Shown here piece by piece: positions 1 through 12,022 of a stretch of DNA of 64,000 nt. A program made the translations under genes and the position numbers. Under the pieces are notes generated by a model. The model made no database searches and was not told the origin of the DNA. It saw only the letters and a program-made list of their open reading frames with translations. Every line of letters begins with the position of its first letter. The first letter of the stretch is position 1. This stretch comes from Agrocybe praecox (Eukaryota > Basidiomycota > Agaricomycetes > Agaricales > Agrocybaceae): NCBI GenBank assembly GCA_964017145.1, contig OZ024849.1, positions 2,914,001 through 2,978,000 on the forward strand. Reading direction: 5' to 3'.

Positions 1-61
1 GAGAAGTTGTGGTTGGTATTCCTTCAGCTCGAATGCATCATAGATATCTTATCTTTAATAG

Positions 62-617
62 GGCTGCACGACCTCTGCGTGTATTTGCACAAATAGCAAC
101 ATGGGGGACCTTCAGGATTGCTTGAATTGCTTTGGCGGGTCTACAATATCAGATGACGTCGTGACCGTTGCACAATGTACGTGCGAGGGGCTGTGTTCTC
201 AATTTCTACACACTCCTTCTATGCTCACAAATTGGACTATTTTATTTAGCCTTCAACGATAATTGTGTGGGCACAGCTACAGTGACGGCGGATGGATCCT
301 TACAATCAGTTTCCGACTCCGATTCTTTTGGTGATTCGGATTCCGTCGGTAATGATGATTCAGGGGGGGAGAAAACTGAAGGAGCTTCGGGGAGTATAAC
401 TACTCCTAGCGCTGGTAAATCTAGTGCAAAGCCCACTAGGACTACAGGAGGAGTCATCGGAAGCATCACCAAAAGTATCACCCTTCCAACAGAGAATACC
501 ACTGGCGGCAATTCTTCTACTATTGCTGGTAATTTACTAGGACGGTCTTCGACAATGAAGAAAGTCAACATTGGACTGCTGACATCTTTATTGTTACTGA
601 TGCCACAGTTACATTAA
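62..617 (+). CDS. Small secreted GPI-anchored Ser/Thr-rich protein, 5'-truncated by window edge (tandem paralog 1)
   Basis: Two exons are visible, 62-176 and 250-617, joined by a 73 bp GT-AG intron; earlier exons lie outside the window. The first visible exon opens with the family's cysteine pattern (GCTTSACICT, then CLNC about 12 residues on), the second with FNDNCVGTATVT. A low-complexity Ser/Asp/Gly/Thr tail follows, then a short hydrophobic C-terminus (IGLLTSLLLLM) typical of a GPI-anchor signal. The exon borders and cysteine positions match the two paralogs downstream at 1514 and 3066, so this is the first of three tandem copies. Such proteins are expected at the cell wall or plasma membrane; no enzymatic function is implied. 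The exact 5' part cannot be seen. Confidence 0.7.
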
Positions 618-1429
618 GAGAGAACCGGTGGAAGGAGTAGCTGAGCCGACATGGTTGTTCAAAGTAAAAGAGTGTAAATACTGTACAGGTATACCTTTGA
701 AAGCATTTGTATTGGCAGCCTAACAATGCACGTGCATGTCTCTAATTAATTTATGGCATAATCACGCACCCGGCGCTGACGCGACTTTGATTGTAAGGCA
801 GGGGATTTCTTTGCCTCACGGTAATCGAGTACTCCGGCCAACCTCCCTCCAGTCAAAGAAATAACGGTATGCATACTTAATTCGATAATCAATCATTTGG
901 GATCCATGGTACTATAACGGCTGCACGTCATCGGCATCTGGAGCAGCGTGATAAAGTTAACTCTGAGTGTAAGGAAAGAGCAACGTTAATTTGACAGTTG
1001 TAGACACAATGCGACCTCGTCAAGCCACAGTAGCATTCTGAAGAAGGTCCGAGTGGTGACCAAATGCCTTCAACCGATCGCATCAGCGCTAACGTTAAAT
1101 ATGGAACGCCCGTCTATAAATAGATTTTTATCATAACCTACCAAACAAAAATCTACGTATGATTGTCTTGCTATGTATAAACCACTGATATACAGAAAAA
1201 GACACTGAGAAAATATGCTCTATACTTGGGTAAATACTATGAATCATTTTTCTCGAAGTTACAACCACGTTAAGCGGAGGTTCTCGGGGCAGTATTTCAC
1301 CGCCTACCAAGACTTCAAAATGTCAGCGCCGACGGTCAATCAAACTGGCATCGAACAATACATCCCGAGACAGAGCTACTGTCATATTGCAGTATTGCCC
1401 CAACCATACTACTCACTGAGAGAATTATC
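618..1429. other. Intergenic region
   Basis: About 0.8 kb between paralogs 1 and 2. It holds a TATAAATA at about 1114-1121, which is far from the next start codon. A 75-codon open frame at 1215-1442 has no family resemblance and is not called. No repeats or RNA genes recognised. Confidence 0.5.
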
Positions 1430-1436
1430 TATAAAG
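1430..1436 (+). promoter_or_regulatory. TATA box of paralog 2
   Basis: TATAAAG lies 84 bp upstream of the ATG at 1514. The third paralog has its TATA element at nearly the same distance (about 75 bp), which supports both calls. Confidence 0.5.
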
Positions 1437-1513
1437 ACTTAAGGCACAACCCATGGTTCCTCACTTGCCTTTCCCCAATTTCATAGAAGTCTTTTGTAAA
1501 GTCTCTCATCACG

Positions 1514-2535
1514 ATGCATACTTCGGTATTTTTATTGACACTCTCACTTTTCTTGGGAGCTGGACGTAAGTAAAGCGCTATGCATACACATTGTATTTCC
1601 AACTAATAATATACTCAAGTCGTCAATGGTAAACCGCCGGCCAGGAAGGGAGCTTTGATCAATAGACAAAACGCTGCCGCAGATGGAGTATGTATCAACA
1701 ATACCGACAATATTCCAAGCTCATCGTGAATCCATTATAGTGCCAGTCTACCTGTACACCTTTTTTGCAGGACGCCCAGGTTCGTTTTTTTTTCAGGTTT
1801 AAATCTGCGAATAGAAACTCACCTAACTCCTAAATAATTAGGGTTGCACAACAGCGGCGTGCCTATGCACAGCTGCCATTCAAAGTTCCCTCCAAGTCTG
1901 TCTGAACTGCCTGGGCAGTATTTCCGACTCTTCCCTGACAAGTACCGTTACAGAGGCTGCACAAGGTAGGTCATAGAAACCTATACTTTCTTAAGCGATT
2001 CTCATTATGTCCAGGGTTTAACACGGACTGCGCTGGTACAGCTACAGTAACGCTAGCAGCAGGTGCTGCCTCTCCAACGTTTGCTGGTTCTGCTGGTAGT
2101 TTCAGTTCTGCCGATAGTGGTTTTGGTGGATCATTCAGCGACACGGCTGGCGACGATGGCTTTGGAGGAGCGAGCACTGCCGCTTCTGGAGCTTTCCCCA
2201 CCGGAGCTGCAGGAGGAGGCCTCACTGGCAGTGGAAGCACCGCCGGTGGATTCGGCGGAAGTACCACAGGCAGTACGGGCGGTGGACTCGGAAGTACCAC
2301 AGGCAGTACGGGTGGTGGACTCGGAAGTACCACCGGTGGTACTACAGGTGGTGGGTCAGCAGCTGGCGGTGGCTTGGGTTCTACCACTGGACAGGGTTCT
2401 ACCGGCGGATCCAACGACAATAACCCTCTTAACCCTCTTACGGCTGGTAAAAAAGCAGGAGAACCCTCGTCGATAAAGAAAGCCAGCATAGGAGTACTAG
2501 GAGCCGTATCGTTCGTTTTGCCTTTCTTCTTCTAG
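1514..2535 (+). CDS. Small secreted Cys-containing, Gly/Ser/Thr-rich GPI-anchored protein (tandem paralog 2)
   Basis: Exons 1514-1565, 1620-1687, 1741-1779, 1842-1965 and 2015-2535 give 267 aa. The N-terminus is a signal peptide (MHTSVFLLTLSLFLGAG). A basic stretch (ARKG ... INRQ) follows, then a compact cysteine domain: CQSTCTPF, GCTTAACLCT, SLQVCLNC and FNTDCAGTATVT. The long last exon is a Gly/Ser/Thr low-complexity stalk with imperfect repeats of GGLGSTTGSTG. It ends in a hydrophobic GPI-type tail (VLGAVSFVLPFFF). The likely role is a cell-surface or secreted structural or effector-like protein; I know no biochemical activity for it. Introns are 49-62 bp. Paralogs with the same intron positions flank it on both sides, so the array arose by tandem duplication followed by divergence of the stalk. 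Confidence 0.82.
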
Positions 2536-2981
2536 ATCGTCCAATACGGTCAATCAGTTCGATTTTTAATCATCACTTAACGACTTATTTATGTATGGGA
2601 TATTCCGACAAAACTGCCATTCCAAGGCTCCACTCCTTACGCAGAGCTCCATGTATAGATACTGTAACACTATATAATTTAATCATTCATTGCATTTTGA
2701 TACGACAAAAATATTGGACAATCACCTTTTAATTAGAAAGACTTTAGATGCGTACTTTGACACTTTTCACAAACTCTTCGTTCAAATTCGTGTATCTTGT
2801 GTCTTTTCTCAGAAATGATGTCGCCCAGTGCCCACCCACATCATCCGAGATGAGCATGACACCGCCACCACATCGCGTTCCCTACTTGCGGTATTGCTTG
2901 AAGGGTTAATCACAATAATTTTGTTTCAAGTTTTGTTATATCGGCGAATTCGAGTGGGCTGCTGCAAGGAGTCTGTAGAAG
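2536..2981. other. Intergenic region
   Basis: About 0.45 kb between paralogs 2 and 3. AT-rich directly after the stop. Nothing beyond the TATA element at its 3' end is recognised. Confidence 0.5.
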
Positions 2982-2991
2982 TATATATATA
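2982..2991 (+). promoter_or_regulatory. TATA box of paralog 3
   Basis: An alternating TATATATA stretch (within gtatatatataag) lies about 75 bp upstream of the ATG at 3066. Confidence 0.55.
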
Positions 2992-3065
2992 AGCGCAAGG
3001 GGGTTTGATGATGGGATAGGTGATCCGGACCCTGGCTTAGGATAACTTTGTACCACCACGACGAT

Positions 3066-3911
3066 ATGCGAGTTTCTGTCTTTTCGTTGTTGGCCGTTGC
3101 GGTGTCAAGCTGTCTGCAGGGTGCGTGAAAATCAGTTCTTTTGAATACAGGTTAACTGAATCCAAATGCATGATAGTTTCTGCGCAGAAGTTTTCCAAGA
3201 GGGGCACTATTGAGCATTTGGTATCAAGGCAGTCGACAGTGAGTTCAGGATGTCGTAACCTCTCGTATTGAAAGCTAAAAGTTTCTTGAATAAAGATCGG
3301 CCAACAATGTAGTGCTCAATGCGCACCTTTCATGGCCAGTCTTAATGTAAACTTTCCCCTATCTCTGCCTTTGTTCAGCCAATAACTTCGACCCCGATAG
3401 ACCTGTTCACCATCGACATGCTTGTGCACAACGACCACTGCAGCAAGCCTCCAGATCTGCATAAACTGCGCTGTTTCCATAGGACCTGGATCTGCTAGTT
3501 CTGCTCAGGCTGTTATTGACAGTGCGTGTTGATGATGTGGACTGGTTTCTCCGATCTTTCTGACCGAGGATGTTAGATTACATGGCTGTCTGCGCTGGAA
3601 AAACCGTTCCTCCGGTTACGACCCCGACTGGTACCAGCACAGGAAGTGGCGTCGTTAGCGGCGGTGCCAGTTCCACAGGGGCAGGACCAACCACGACGTT
3701 CAGCAATGGAAATCTCCCATTGTCGACTTTTTCCCAGATCACAATCACCGCAAACCCGACCTCCATAACTCCCACTTCGGATTCTGCTCAAACGACCTCG
3801 GCAGGGGATAATCCTCTGGGAACCCATTCGGGTGCCAGTGCAGTTGTAGTTGGGGGAGACATCGCAAAAGCGGTAATTGCAGGAGTTTTAGGTGCCTTTC
3901 TTGCATTGTAA
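3066..3911 (+). CDS. Small secreted Cys-containing GPI-anchored protein (tandem paralog 3)
   Basis: Exons 3066-3120, 3177-3238, 3296-3346, 3401-3521 and 3577-3911 give 207 aa. Intron positions and the cysteine layout follow paralog 2: signal peptide MRVSVFSLLAVAVSS, a KR-containing basic propeptide-like stretch (KFSKRG), QQCSAQCAPF, TCSPSTCLCT, SLQICINC and MAVCAGKTV. The Ser/Thr/Pro stalk is shorter than in paralog 2 and ends in a hydrophobic segment (AVIAGVLGAFLAL) fitting a GPI signal. Several nearer AG acceptors would bring stops into frame, so the acceptors chosen are those that keep both the reading frame and the family cysteines. Function unknown; cell-surface location is inferred from signal and anchor features. 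Confidence 0.8.
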
Positions 3912-4060
3912 ATTGATATTATGAGATGAATTTGATGTTTTTATGTAATAACAATGAATTGACGGAATGAAATTGTGAAAATTGTTCTGTTGTTGTTGTT
4001 GCACGGAGTAATTGCCTTCGAAGTTCCGACATCGTGTCGTCCGGTGTCGAGCATATTTGT

Positions 4061-4838
4061 ATGGAACATATATTGTGCAAAAAATCATCTGCACAAGTTT
4101 GTCCCCAATACACAAGTTGGACGACCACAAGTGATTTTTAGCACAAGTCCTGGTCCGTTGATTGTTTATACACAAGTTCCTTGGTCAGGTTACCCCTTTT
4201 TCGTACAAGTGATACGTAGTTCACACAAGTATCTTTGCAAGTACCAAGTGTATACAGGAGCCCAACAGGAGCCCTTCGACTAACGGCCCGTCCCGGAATA
4301 AATTTAAATAATATTAAATTTGCATTAAATGGCCATATTATGAAGTACTCTTAGTGTAGATTAGAGGTAGACGCCCTACAATTTTCCAAATAAAACTTGT
4401 ATTATTCTCCGCATAGCCCAGTTCGTTAATTACCTTGTCGACCCACTCACAGTACTTACGCCCTAGCATAGTCCCATCAATGTGAAGATTTGCCAACCAG
4501 GAGATCCTCTGTTCAATCCCAGATCCTGCCATGCATTTGGTTGTGGATGGCGTCTAACTACCATGCTGTGTATTTTATTGTATTTTTTTAAGTCCGAAAA
4601 CTTGTATTTTCTGGCCGACTTAAGCAAAACATACAACAGACATATGGACTTGTGTAGAATATTTTATTTTATTTTCTACTTGTGTCTGTCTTCATTATGA
4701 ACTTGTGTGAATTTGGTAGAACTTGTGCAAAAGTAAGCGTACTTGTGAAACTAGTACATTTTTGCCGAACTTATGTGAAGGGAGGCATTTTTAACTTGTG
4801 TTTTGGGAATACTTTTTGCACAATATATCTGCCATATA
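4061..4838. mobile_element. Fold-back / MITE-like non-autonomous DNA transposon with subterminal repeats
   Basis: Both ends carry matching inverted sequence (ATGG...ATATATTGTGCAAAAA near 4061-4085 and its complement near 4811-4838). Inside the left arm, ACAAGT-type hexamers recur about every 20-30 bp on the plus strand (near 4091, 4111, 4128, 4140, 4171, 4203, 4222). Inside the right arm the complement ACTTGT recurs (near 4599, 4645, 4679, 4699, 4720, 4740, 4795). Mirror-image subterminal arrays are typical of hAT- or CACTA-like elements, where the transposase binds them. No coding capacity is evident. The exact ends and target duplication are not resolved. Confidence 0.6.
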
Positions 4839-5143
4839 TTTGTCCGTGTTTATCTTCATTTCGCGTCCGCACACTCGTTTGTAGCGCTTGCGGCTTGGTA
4901 TGTCACTTCCAGAAACATTTCCACAAGGAAACCACAAACAACTATTTCGTTGTTCAGAGAGACGTTAGGACGACACCACACAGAAGACGTTATTTGCCAG
5001 CTGAATCGATTCCGGGCGTCAAAGATATTCGAATTATAGGGGTTTTCAAATTGGACATCATAATTAGTATGTTTCGAGATAGTTCGAGCGCTGCCCAAGT
5101 AATTCATCTGAAAACACAGGACTATATACCCACAAGGCTCAAG

Positions 5144-8100
5144 ATGAGCTCGCTCGCATTCTTAGTGACAGAACTACAAGTGAGGACGTGTACAGACATA
5201 CCTGTAAATATTGTCTGAACAATTCATCAGTCTCTAGCAAGTGAAACAAGGAGGAAACATCCAGAAATCCGCGAGGTGTTTGTCGATTAATACAGACGAT
5301 TTGGGTGCTTCTAACCTGCTAGTATCATGCGTAGGCAGCGGAAAAATCACTTGCGATATTGCGTGCATCGCCCGAGCAAGCAACGGCGAATTTGGCTTCT
5401 GGTGTGTGGATTTACTTCTTGTTCTAAAGTTCAACAATTTACTGTAATAGATGGACCACAATCTGACGACCTCCTGCGCCCTGTATTCATGGGATGCGCC
5501 ACGAAGAACGCGAAAGTTGTGGCCATTTCCTTGGGATCATTGCAGCGTCTAATATCACTCAAAGCCGTCCCTCAATCCGCAGTGCCACTTATAATCAAGA
5601 CGATGAGCGACGCAATGTCGCAAGGCGTCGATATTCAACTCCGCATCCTGCAAACTCTCGTGTCGCTCGTCCCCAATTTCCCCGCTATCCACGGCGATTT
5701 ACTAGGAGACGCTCTATTACTATGCTTCAAGCTTCAAGAGTCGAGAATAGCCGTAGTATCGTCTACCGCAGCCGCCACACTACGGCAGTTAGTCATGTTT
5801 GTGGTAGATAAGATGGTATTGGAGGATAGGGTGGCAGAGACCGAAGAAATACCATCGTCACAGCTATCCGACGTAGTTCTACCAGATGGAACATCCAAGA
5901 AACTTGGTCCCTCAGCAAGAGACGCGTATTCCGTCTTTGAAGACTTGTGCTTACTCGCCAACTCGGAGAAACCGCATTTCCTCAAATTAGAGTTTCTACA
6001 CAAAACTTTTGCACTGGAATTAGTGGAGAGCGTGTTGACTAATTACCATGAGTTATTCCGTCAAGTTAGTATATCCGTTCTCTAACTTTCTATCTTGTTG
6101 TTAATTGATGTTTCGTGCAGCACAACGAACTCATCCTTCTCCTCAGCCACCACCTATGCCCTTTATTGCTGAAATCACTATCTGACCGCCCCCATTTCCC
6201 ATTATTACTACGGTGTACCCGTGTCGTGTTTCTCCTTCTCAAAAAATTCTCATTCGAATTGAAGACGGAAGCAGAAGTATTCCTTATGATGCTAATCAGA
6301 ATCATTGGTGAAGAGGAAACGGGTGAACAACAACATCACATCCATTCCTCAAAGCCGACGTGGATGCGCGTCTTAGCCATGGAAATAATGAGAGGGTGAA
6401 TATGATAGACATAATTTTTCGTTGTCCTAAAATGCTGATTTCTTTCTTTCTATACAGATTATGCAGCGACGCCGAGCTGATCAGAAATATGTGGGATCGT
6501 TATGACGCCCAAGAAACTGGTTCCAAGGCAGTCAGCTCGTTAATAACAGCTCTCAAACGCCTAGTAACAGAAAGACCGGCTGTACTTGGAATTAGTCAAC
6601 AAATGGGTGGCATAGGCGTGCAGGCTGAATCCTCATCATCGTCGGCGATAGGTGCTGCTGGTGCTGCTGCGTATGGCTTGGATATGGCTGGAAGGGTTGC
6701 GAGCGCGACAGTGTCCGGCGTAGTTGGTATGATCGGTGGTGAGGCAGGCTTGAGCTTGCAGGGGTCATCGATGAAATTACAGTGGTCAGTAATGATAACC
6801 TTTTTGCTATCTGCGTACTGAATTTTGGACCGTCTGGACAGTATCGATCAACTAGATAAAGCAGACGCACCTGCTATACCTGAGTCATATATTTATCTTT
6901 TGGCAGTCCAGTGCATCATTTCCCTTTGTGAAGGTTTTGCGTCCTTCTCTGGACCTATATACAGCACCATCGCCATTCAGCGACCTAGAACTGCTGGAGA
7001 TGCAGTCGTCCGTGCCCCTCCAGCTCTCGATCTCAACACTTTACCTCAAGATGACGCACAAACTCATCATCTTCGCATTGTCCAATCTACCATCTCGCAA
7101 ACGTGGCCAGCATTCCTGGCCGCCCTTTCCTTCATCATCTCGACGAACTTGTCAGATGAACTGTTCGTAGAAGTTCTTGCCAGCTACCAGTCGATGGCAA
7201 ACGTATCGGGCATGCTCGGTCTCTCGACTCCACGAGACGCGTTTTTCAACTCTCTCTCGAAATTCGCCGTCCCTTCTCGTGTCGTGTCAAGTTTGGAATC
7301 ATGGGTTGAACATCCGCCTCTGCAAACACCTCGTTCAGCCACTACTGCTCTCTCGGAAGGACTTGGCTTGGGCGGCCCTGCTCAACCACCAGGACTCTCG
7401 GAGAGGAACATGGCATGCCTCAAGGTTCTTCTCGGTTGTGCGCTCTTTTTAGCAGGAAGTCTCGGCGAGAGCTGGTACGCGGTATTGGAAGCTCTGCAAA
7501 ATGCAGACGCCGTTCTCACTATGATGGTCAAGACGGGTGGAGGTCCTCTGGTAAAGAAAGGATTATTCAGTGCAGGGCCTGGTGTATCACATCCAGGGGC
7601 TACGGGTGTTACGAGGTCGAGTTCTATCAACGCTTCACAGTCCACGTCTGGGTCTGGTGCTGTGTCCAATTCAAGACATCATCTACTAAGTGATCTCGAC
7701 GTCGATACGATGCAGGCCGCTGTGCAAAGGCTCTTTGACTCTTCAAAAAACCTCGAAGACTCGGCATTCCGAGATTTCGTCAACGCACTTTGCAAACTCA
7801 GTGCAGAGATGATTGGTATGCAAACCACAGAAATGGTTCCCGTCAACGTCTCGGAAAGTGGAGAAGATGCATCTGGGTTGTTGACAGTGGGCACGTCTAA
7901 TAATAATAAGAGTAAGAGTCAGGAAAATGTTATGCATAGACGAAGGGTCAGTTCGATATACACCCCTAAGAATGTGGTATGTCCGTCAATTGTAAAGATT
8001 GTTGTTTCTGCTCACGACACTGTTACTTGGGTCATGTAGCGAACTGGGGATTTTGGTATCGCTAAACTGGGAGGAATCGCCATGCTGAACATACACCGTC

Positions 8101-11100
8101 TAATTTATCGCTCGCCGGATGTTGCTTGGAACGCAACGACGGGTCATTTACTCATGGTTATTCGACTTCCATTTGCACCTCAGCCGATACGCGTTCAAGC
8201 TGCGCGGGTACTAGACGAAATATTGCTCGTTGTACCTCGCAACCTTAGCTCGACTGGAGAACTTCAAGCTCAAGTACAACGTCGAGTGATTGATGTCCTG
8301 TCCGAGCAGGTTATCCCCGACCCATCCATCCCACTTTATCAACAAACTACTACGAGCGTAGAACTAAGACGGATGGGCTTAGAGACGCTGCATCAAATCT
8401 TGCAGGCAGCTGGGCACACTCTCGTGGTTGGATGGGAGACAATTTTTCAAATGCTCGGTAGTGTGTGTAGGCCCGCTACTTCAGCTTCTTCGACCACCCG
8501 GCACCCTGTTAGCTCCCAATCATCGGATTCTGTTTCTGTGTTAAGCGGGCCCCCATCTCCTGCTACCAGAATGAAACCTCTCCCTCTTGGTTTAGGAAAT
8601 CCTACAGAAAAGAGCTACAGTGGCCTCGTTAAAATTGCTTTCCAGTCTCTTACGCTGGTATGCGATTCCGTGTCCAATTTGTCCCCTGAACATCTTCGCC
8701 TCTGCATCAGTACTCTCGGGCAATTTGGCCAACAGGCCGATACCAATATTGCTTTGACTGCTGCTGCAAGCTTATTGTGGAGCGTGTCGGATGCTATCCA
8801 ATCCAAACGGAAGAATATGGATGAAGAACCCGAATATAGTGAAATATGGATGTTTTTGCTGCTCGAGGTTCTTGGTCTGTGCACAGACTCTCGAGCTGAG
8901 GTACGAGATGGCGCCATCCAAACATTATTCAGGACGATGCAGCTATATGGAGCCACGTTAAGCACAGATACATGGGAACAATGCATCTGGAAAGTTACGT
9001 TCCCGCTATTGGATGCATTGACGGGGGAGATTCGACAACTTACTGACCCAAATTACCAACACGATGAAGGCGTCGAACACGCCTGGGATGAATCCAAGGT
9101 TCTAGCCCTCTATTCTATAGGATCAATCTTTTCCGACTTCCTGGTCGACAAAATTATGCTCTTGGATTCGTTCACGAAAGCCTGGAATGTTTTTGTTGAT
9201 CATATAGAAGAGGCTGTTGTAATTGACGACAGGAGTGTCAGCGCCCCTGCTTTACGTTGTCTTGAGAAAGGAATCAAGGCTTTTGGTGGCACAGAAGGGG
9301 TTCTGAGAGTCCGTGTCATAGAATCGCTCGAACGAGTTTGGAAAGCCATTGATATCCTTGGAACTTCCGCTACCAAGAAATACACCTCCCAAGTGGATTT
9401 GGAAAACTCGCCAAGTCAGCCATTTACACAGGAAAGTCTTGTGGCATATGTTGACATGATTCAGGCTACGAGGAAAACGAGCAGAACTATGGACGGAAAG
9501 GAATGGGATCTGGTCAGATTGACGAGGATGATGGAAATATTGAAAGGTACCTTTTTAACATTTCGCGCTATTTTTACGTTATAGCTGACAGTGTTTTGCA
9601 GGGGTCCTCACTTATCCACATTCACCGGATTATAGGCCTGATATTGATGCTTTGCCTCCTGTTCAGGTATTGTTATTTTTTGTCTATTCATCGACACACT
9701 TTTTTTATTATCGATCTCCTCGCAGACTATCGTGTTAGATACAATTTCTGATATTGATCTAAGCGTTCCTGGCTCTCCATCTCTTGTCATGCGCGACCTT
9801 TCTGATTATGCCACACTACCGTTCCTTGCTGCATTTGACGTCCAACCGCTTCCTCAAAACCAGCAGATGCCTCAGACACCTCAGAAACGTATAACATATA
9901 TTGCCCTAACGAAAAAGATAATGCCAATGCTGGTCGATCTATTCCTCAGGTTCCAATCAACTGTGGATATTTATGTGGACGGAACATTGGAATCTATTCT
10001 ATCCGTGAGCAAAGACTTATGTGATTCCTTTTTTTGAAATGATCCTGACAATGCTTTCAGGCTTATTCAATACCTGTCAAACTCAAGTACGATTGCCCGC
10101 CGCCCTCGAAATATGGCAAAGATTTACCCCTGTGGAAAACAGCAACAACCAGCTTCCTCAGAATCGTCAAAGAGTGCACACATCAAATGAAATCTATTGA
10201 TGAGCAGATTCCGGATGACCGCATCGAAGGTATCTGGAGGCAAATCCTTGACGTCTTCAAGGGTGGTATTACGGCCGATTGGTGGGTGGCTTTTCTTCTT
10301 CGCAATAACAATGACATCTTACATCACACGTAGTTCTATTGCCGAAACATTCCCGTTGGAAGTACAAGAGGGTGAAGAAAACTTTGACCTTGCTCTCATC
10401 GCCTCTCTGGAGATCGATGTTGTGCCTCACCTGGGAGGAACTCGAGTGCCCGATGCACTGGTTTCCCAGCTAGGGAAAATACTACAACGAGGTAGCAAAA
10501 TCTATGAATTGGAAGATATGGACTTCCGTTCTTCCTCTTCGGGTCATTCCATTCCAAACTCTCCTAAGGGAGGTAAAACAAATGGAAGCTCGAAGCGGTT
10601 TCCTTCACCTCCCTTGAGTATGAGCCCACCTTCCGCAGTTTCCAAAGTATACCTCGACACACATTACCCCGACCTCGGTTCCACTGACTTTGGGAATCTT
10701 CTGCCACGCGAGAGGTTCTCGTATTGGTGCTTCGATTTATTATTCTTAATGTGCTCTGATGTCACTCGTGGTAAGCTGTGGAATATAATCGCAGCACTTC
10801 TAATTTCTGATTTTATTTTCTCCGTAGATCAAGAGGATTCTCGAAGACGCCTCGCTGCTTTGTGCTTGCCGTCTTTACTAAACCGTTGTAGAACGACGTT
10901 AGTGAGCTACGTAGCCGATGAGTCGCTTAGAGGCAATATGCCATTCCCAAGGTCCGCACTGCTTCTCGAATATATGTCATTTAGCGGGCATTCAACGATT
11001 CTTCTCTAGGGCGAAAGAAGAGGAACTTCTCTATGTGCTGCGAAAGATACTGGAACTTCGTCTTTGGTCTGGCTCTATGTGGGCGGCTTTGTCAGATAAA

Positions 11101-11517
11101 CCAACCGAATATTGTATCAATCAACCAGGTAATTCATCTTCCTTTTTGTTTCAAAAACAAAACATCATATAACTAATTTGTCTGTTTTATCAACTAGCGA
11201 TTGGTGCTGAGCTCCCTATACCCAAGAACCCAAGAGACCTCATAGCAGACTCAGTCAAGCGTTCTACAGTTGCCCATCTGTTCCACTTCTACCCCGTCTT
11301 ATGCGAAATTGCGTCCATCCCGCGGGGAAGCCCCTCGGAAATTCGCGGTGCTATAATAGCTAGTAGCCTACCGGTGAAGAAAGAAAAGAACGGTGTTCTA
11401 CCCGACAACAAAGAGGTTCTCAAGGCTGGTTTGAATGGAGATTCTGCCGAGCTCGATGCGCGGACTGTGGCTAGGCTGTGTTTGAAAGAAGTAGGAAGGG
11501 AAATGGGCGTTGAGTGA
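5144..11517 (+). CDS. MON2: MON2/Ysl2-family Arf-GEF-like trafficking protein
   Basis: Fifteen exons: 5144-5179, 5231-5275, 5335-5401, 5451-6064, 6121-6395, 6458-6784, 6842-7976, 8040-9546, 9602-9666, 9726-10004, 10061-10281, 10334-10770, 10828-10951, 11010-11128 and 11198-11517. They sum to 5571 nt, an exact 1856 codons plus stop, close to human and yeast MON2 length. The N-terminus (MSSLAFLVTELQ, KHPEIRE, AAEKSLAIL) and the stretch LLRPVFMGCATKNAKVV are the conserved DCB region; the HUS region and long HEAT-like helical repeats follow. MON2 relates to large Arf guanine exchange factors but lacks a Sec7 domain. It acts at the late Golgi/endosome with the Dop1-Neo1 machinery in recycling and vacuolar transport. 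Introns are 48-60 bp. Its 3' end is duplicated downstream as a dead fragment (14555-15450). Confidence 0.93.
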
Positions 11518-12022
11518 TATTAGCAATTTATTTCATCTTGACAAGTTAGTAGTACCTCGTAATCGTAATCCTGGCTTTTGGGGTTATTTAATACCTAATT
11601 TATTTACTTTTTCTGCTTTTCTTTTCTTTTTGTTCGCAAGTACAACAAGCAATGCTGTGGTTGAAAGTAGGAGCTAGAATCTATCATCCAGGCGCGACAC
11701 TTATCGCTAATTTGAAGGTAAGTAATGATGATATATTGTCCGTAGTTGAGCCGAGAGTCGAAAGCCAAACGAGTAAATAACGACGAACATGCGAACTACT
11801 AAATCAGTCTGTGGTACGTTAATAAGGAGTACGACAGCTCGTGCGTGCAGTTGGTTTCAATATCGTAAGTAAGTGAAGTAAAGAGCGGTATAGACGTGAT
11901 GACTCGTGCAGCATAGCATGGCAAGAGGTCATAGAATAGAAAAGTTCAAGTTCGTTCGAGGACACTGGCACTGTACCAACAATCCATAGTACATGTCGTG
12001 TTCATCGTGACGCTGCAAGCGC
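11518..12022. other. MON2 3' region with a conserved exon-like segment
   Basis: The segment 11641-11717 is bounded by a pyrimidine-rich AG acceptor and a GTAAGT donor. It reads open in one frame (QQAMLWLKVGARIYHPG...). Its copy at 15556-15632 differs at nine positions, eight of them third-codon and silent in that frame. That pattern argues for a coding exon under selection, but I cannot assign it to a gene. The rest of the interval is untranslated or intergenic. Confidence 0.4.

Noticed and set aside
242..571. Long minus-strand frames across the Ser/Thr/Gly-rich genes (also 1971-2489)
   Set aside because: Mirror images of low-complexity coding sequence; the plus-strand models have signal peptides, conserved cysteines and consistent introns.
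1215..1442. 75-codon open frame upstream of paralog 2
   Set aside because: No signal, domain or homology to the surrounding gene family, and it overlaps the likely promoter (TATA at 1430).
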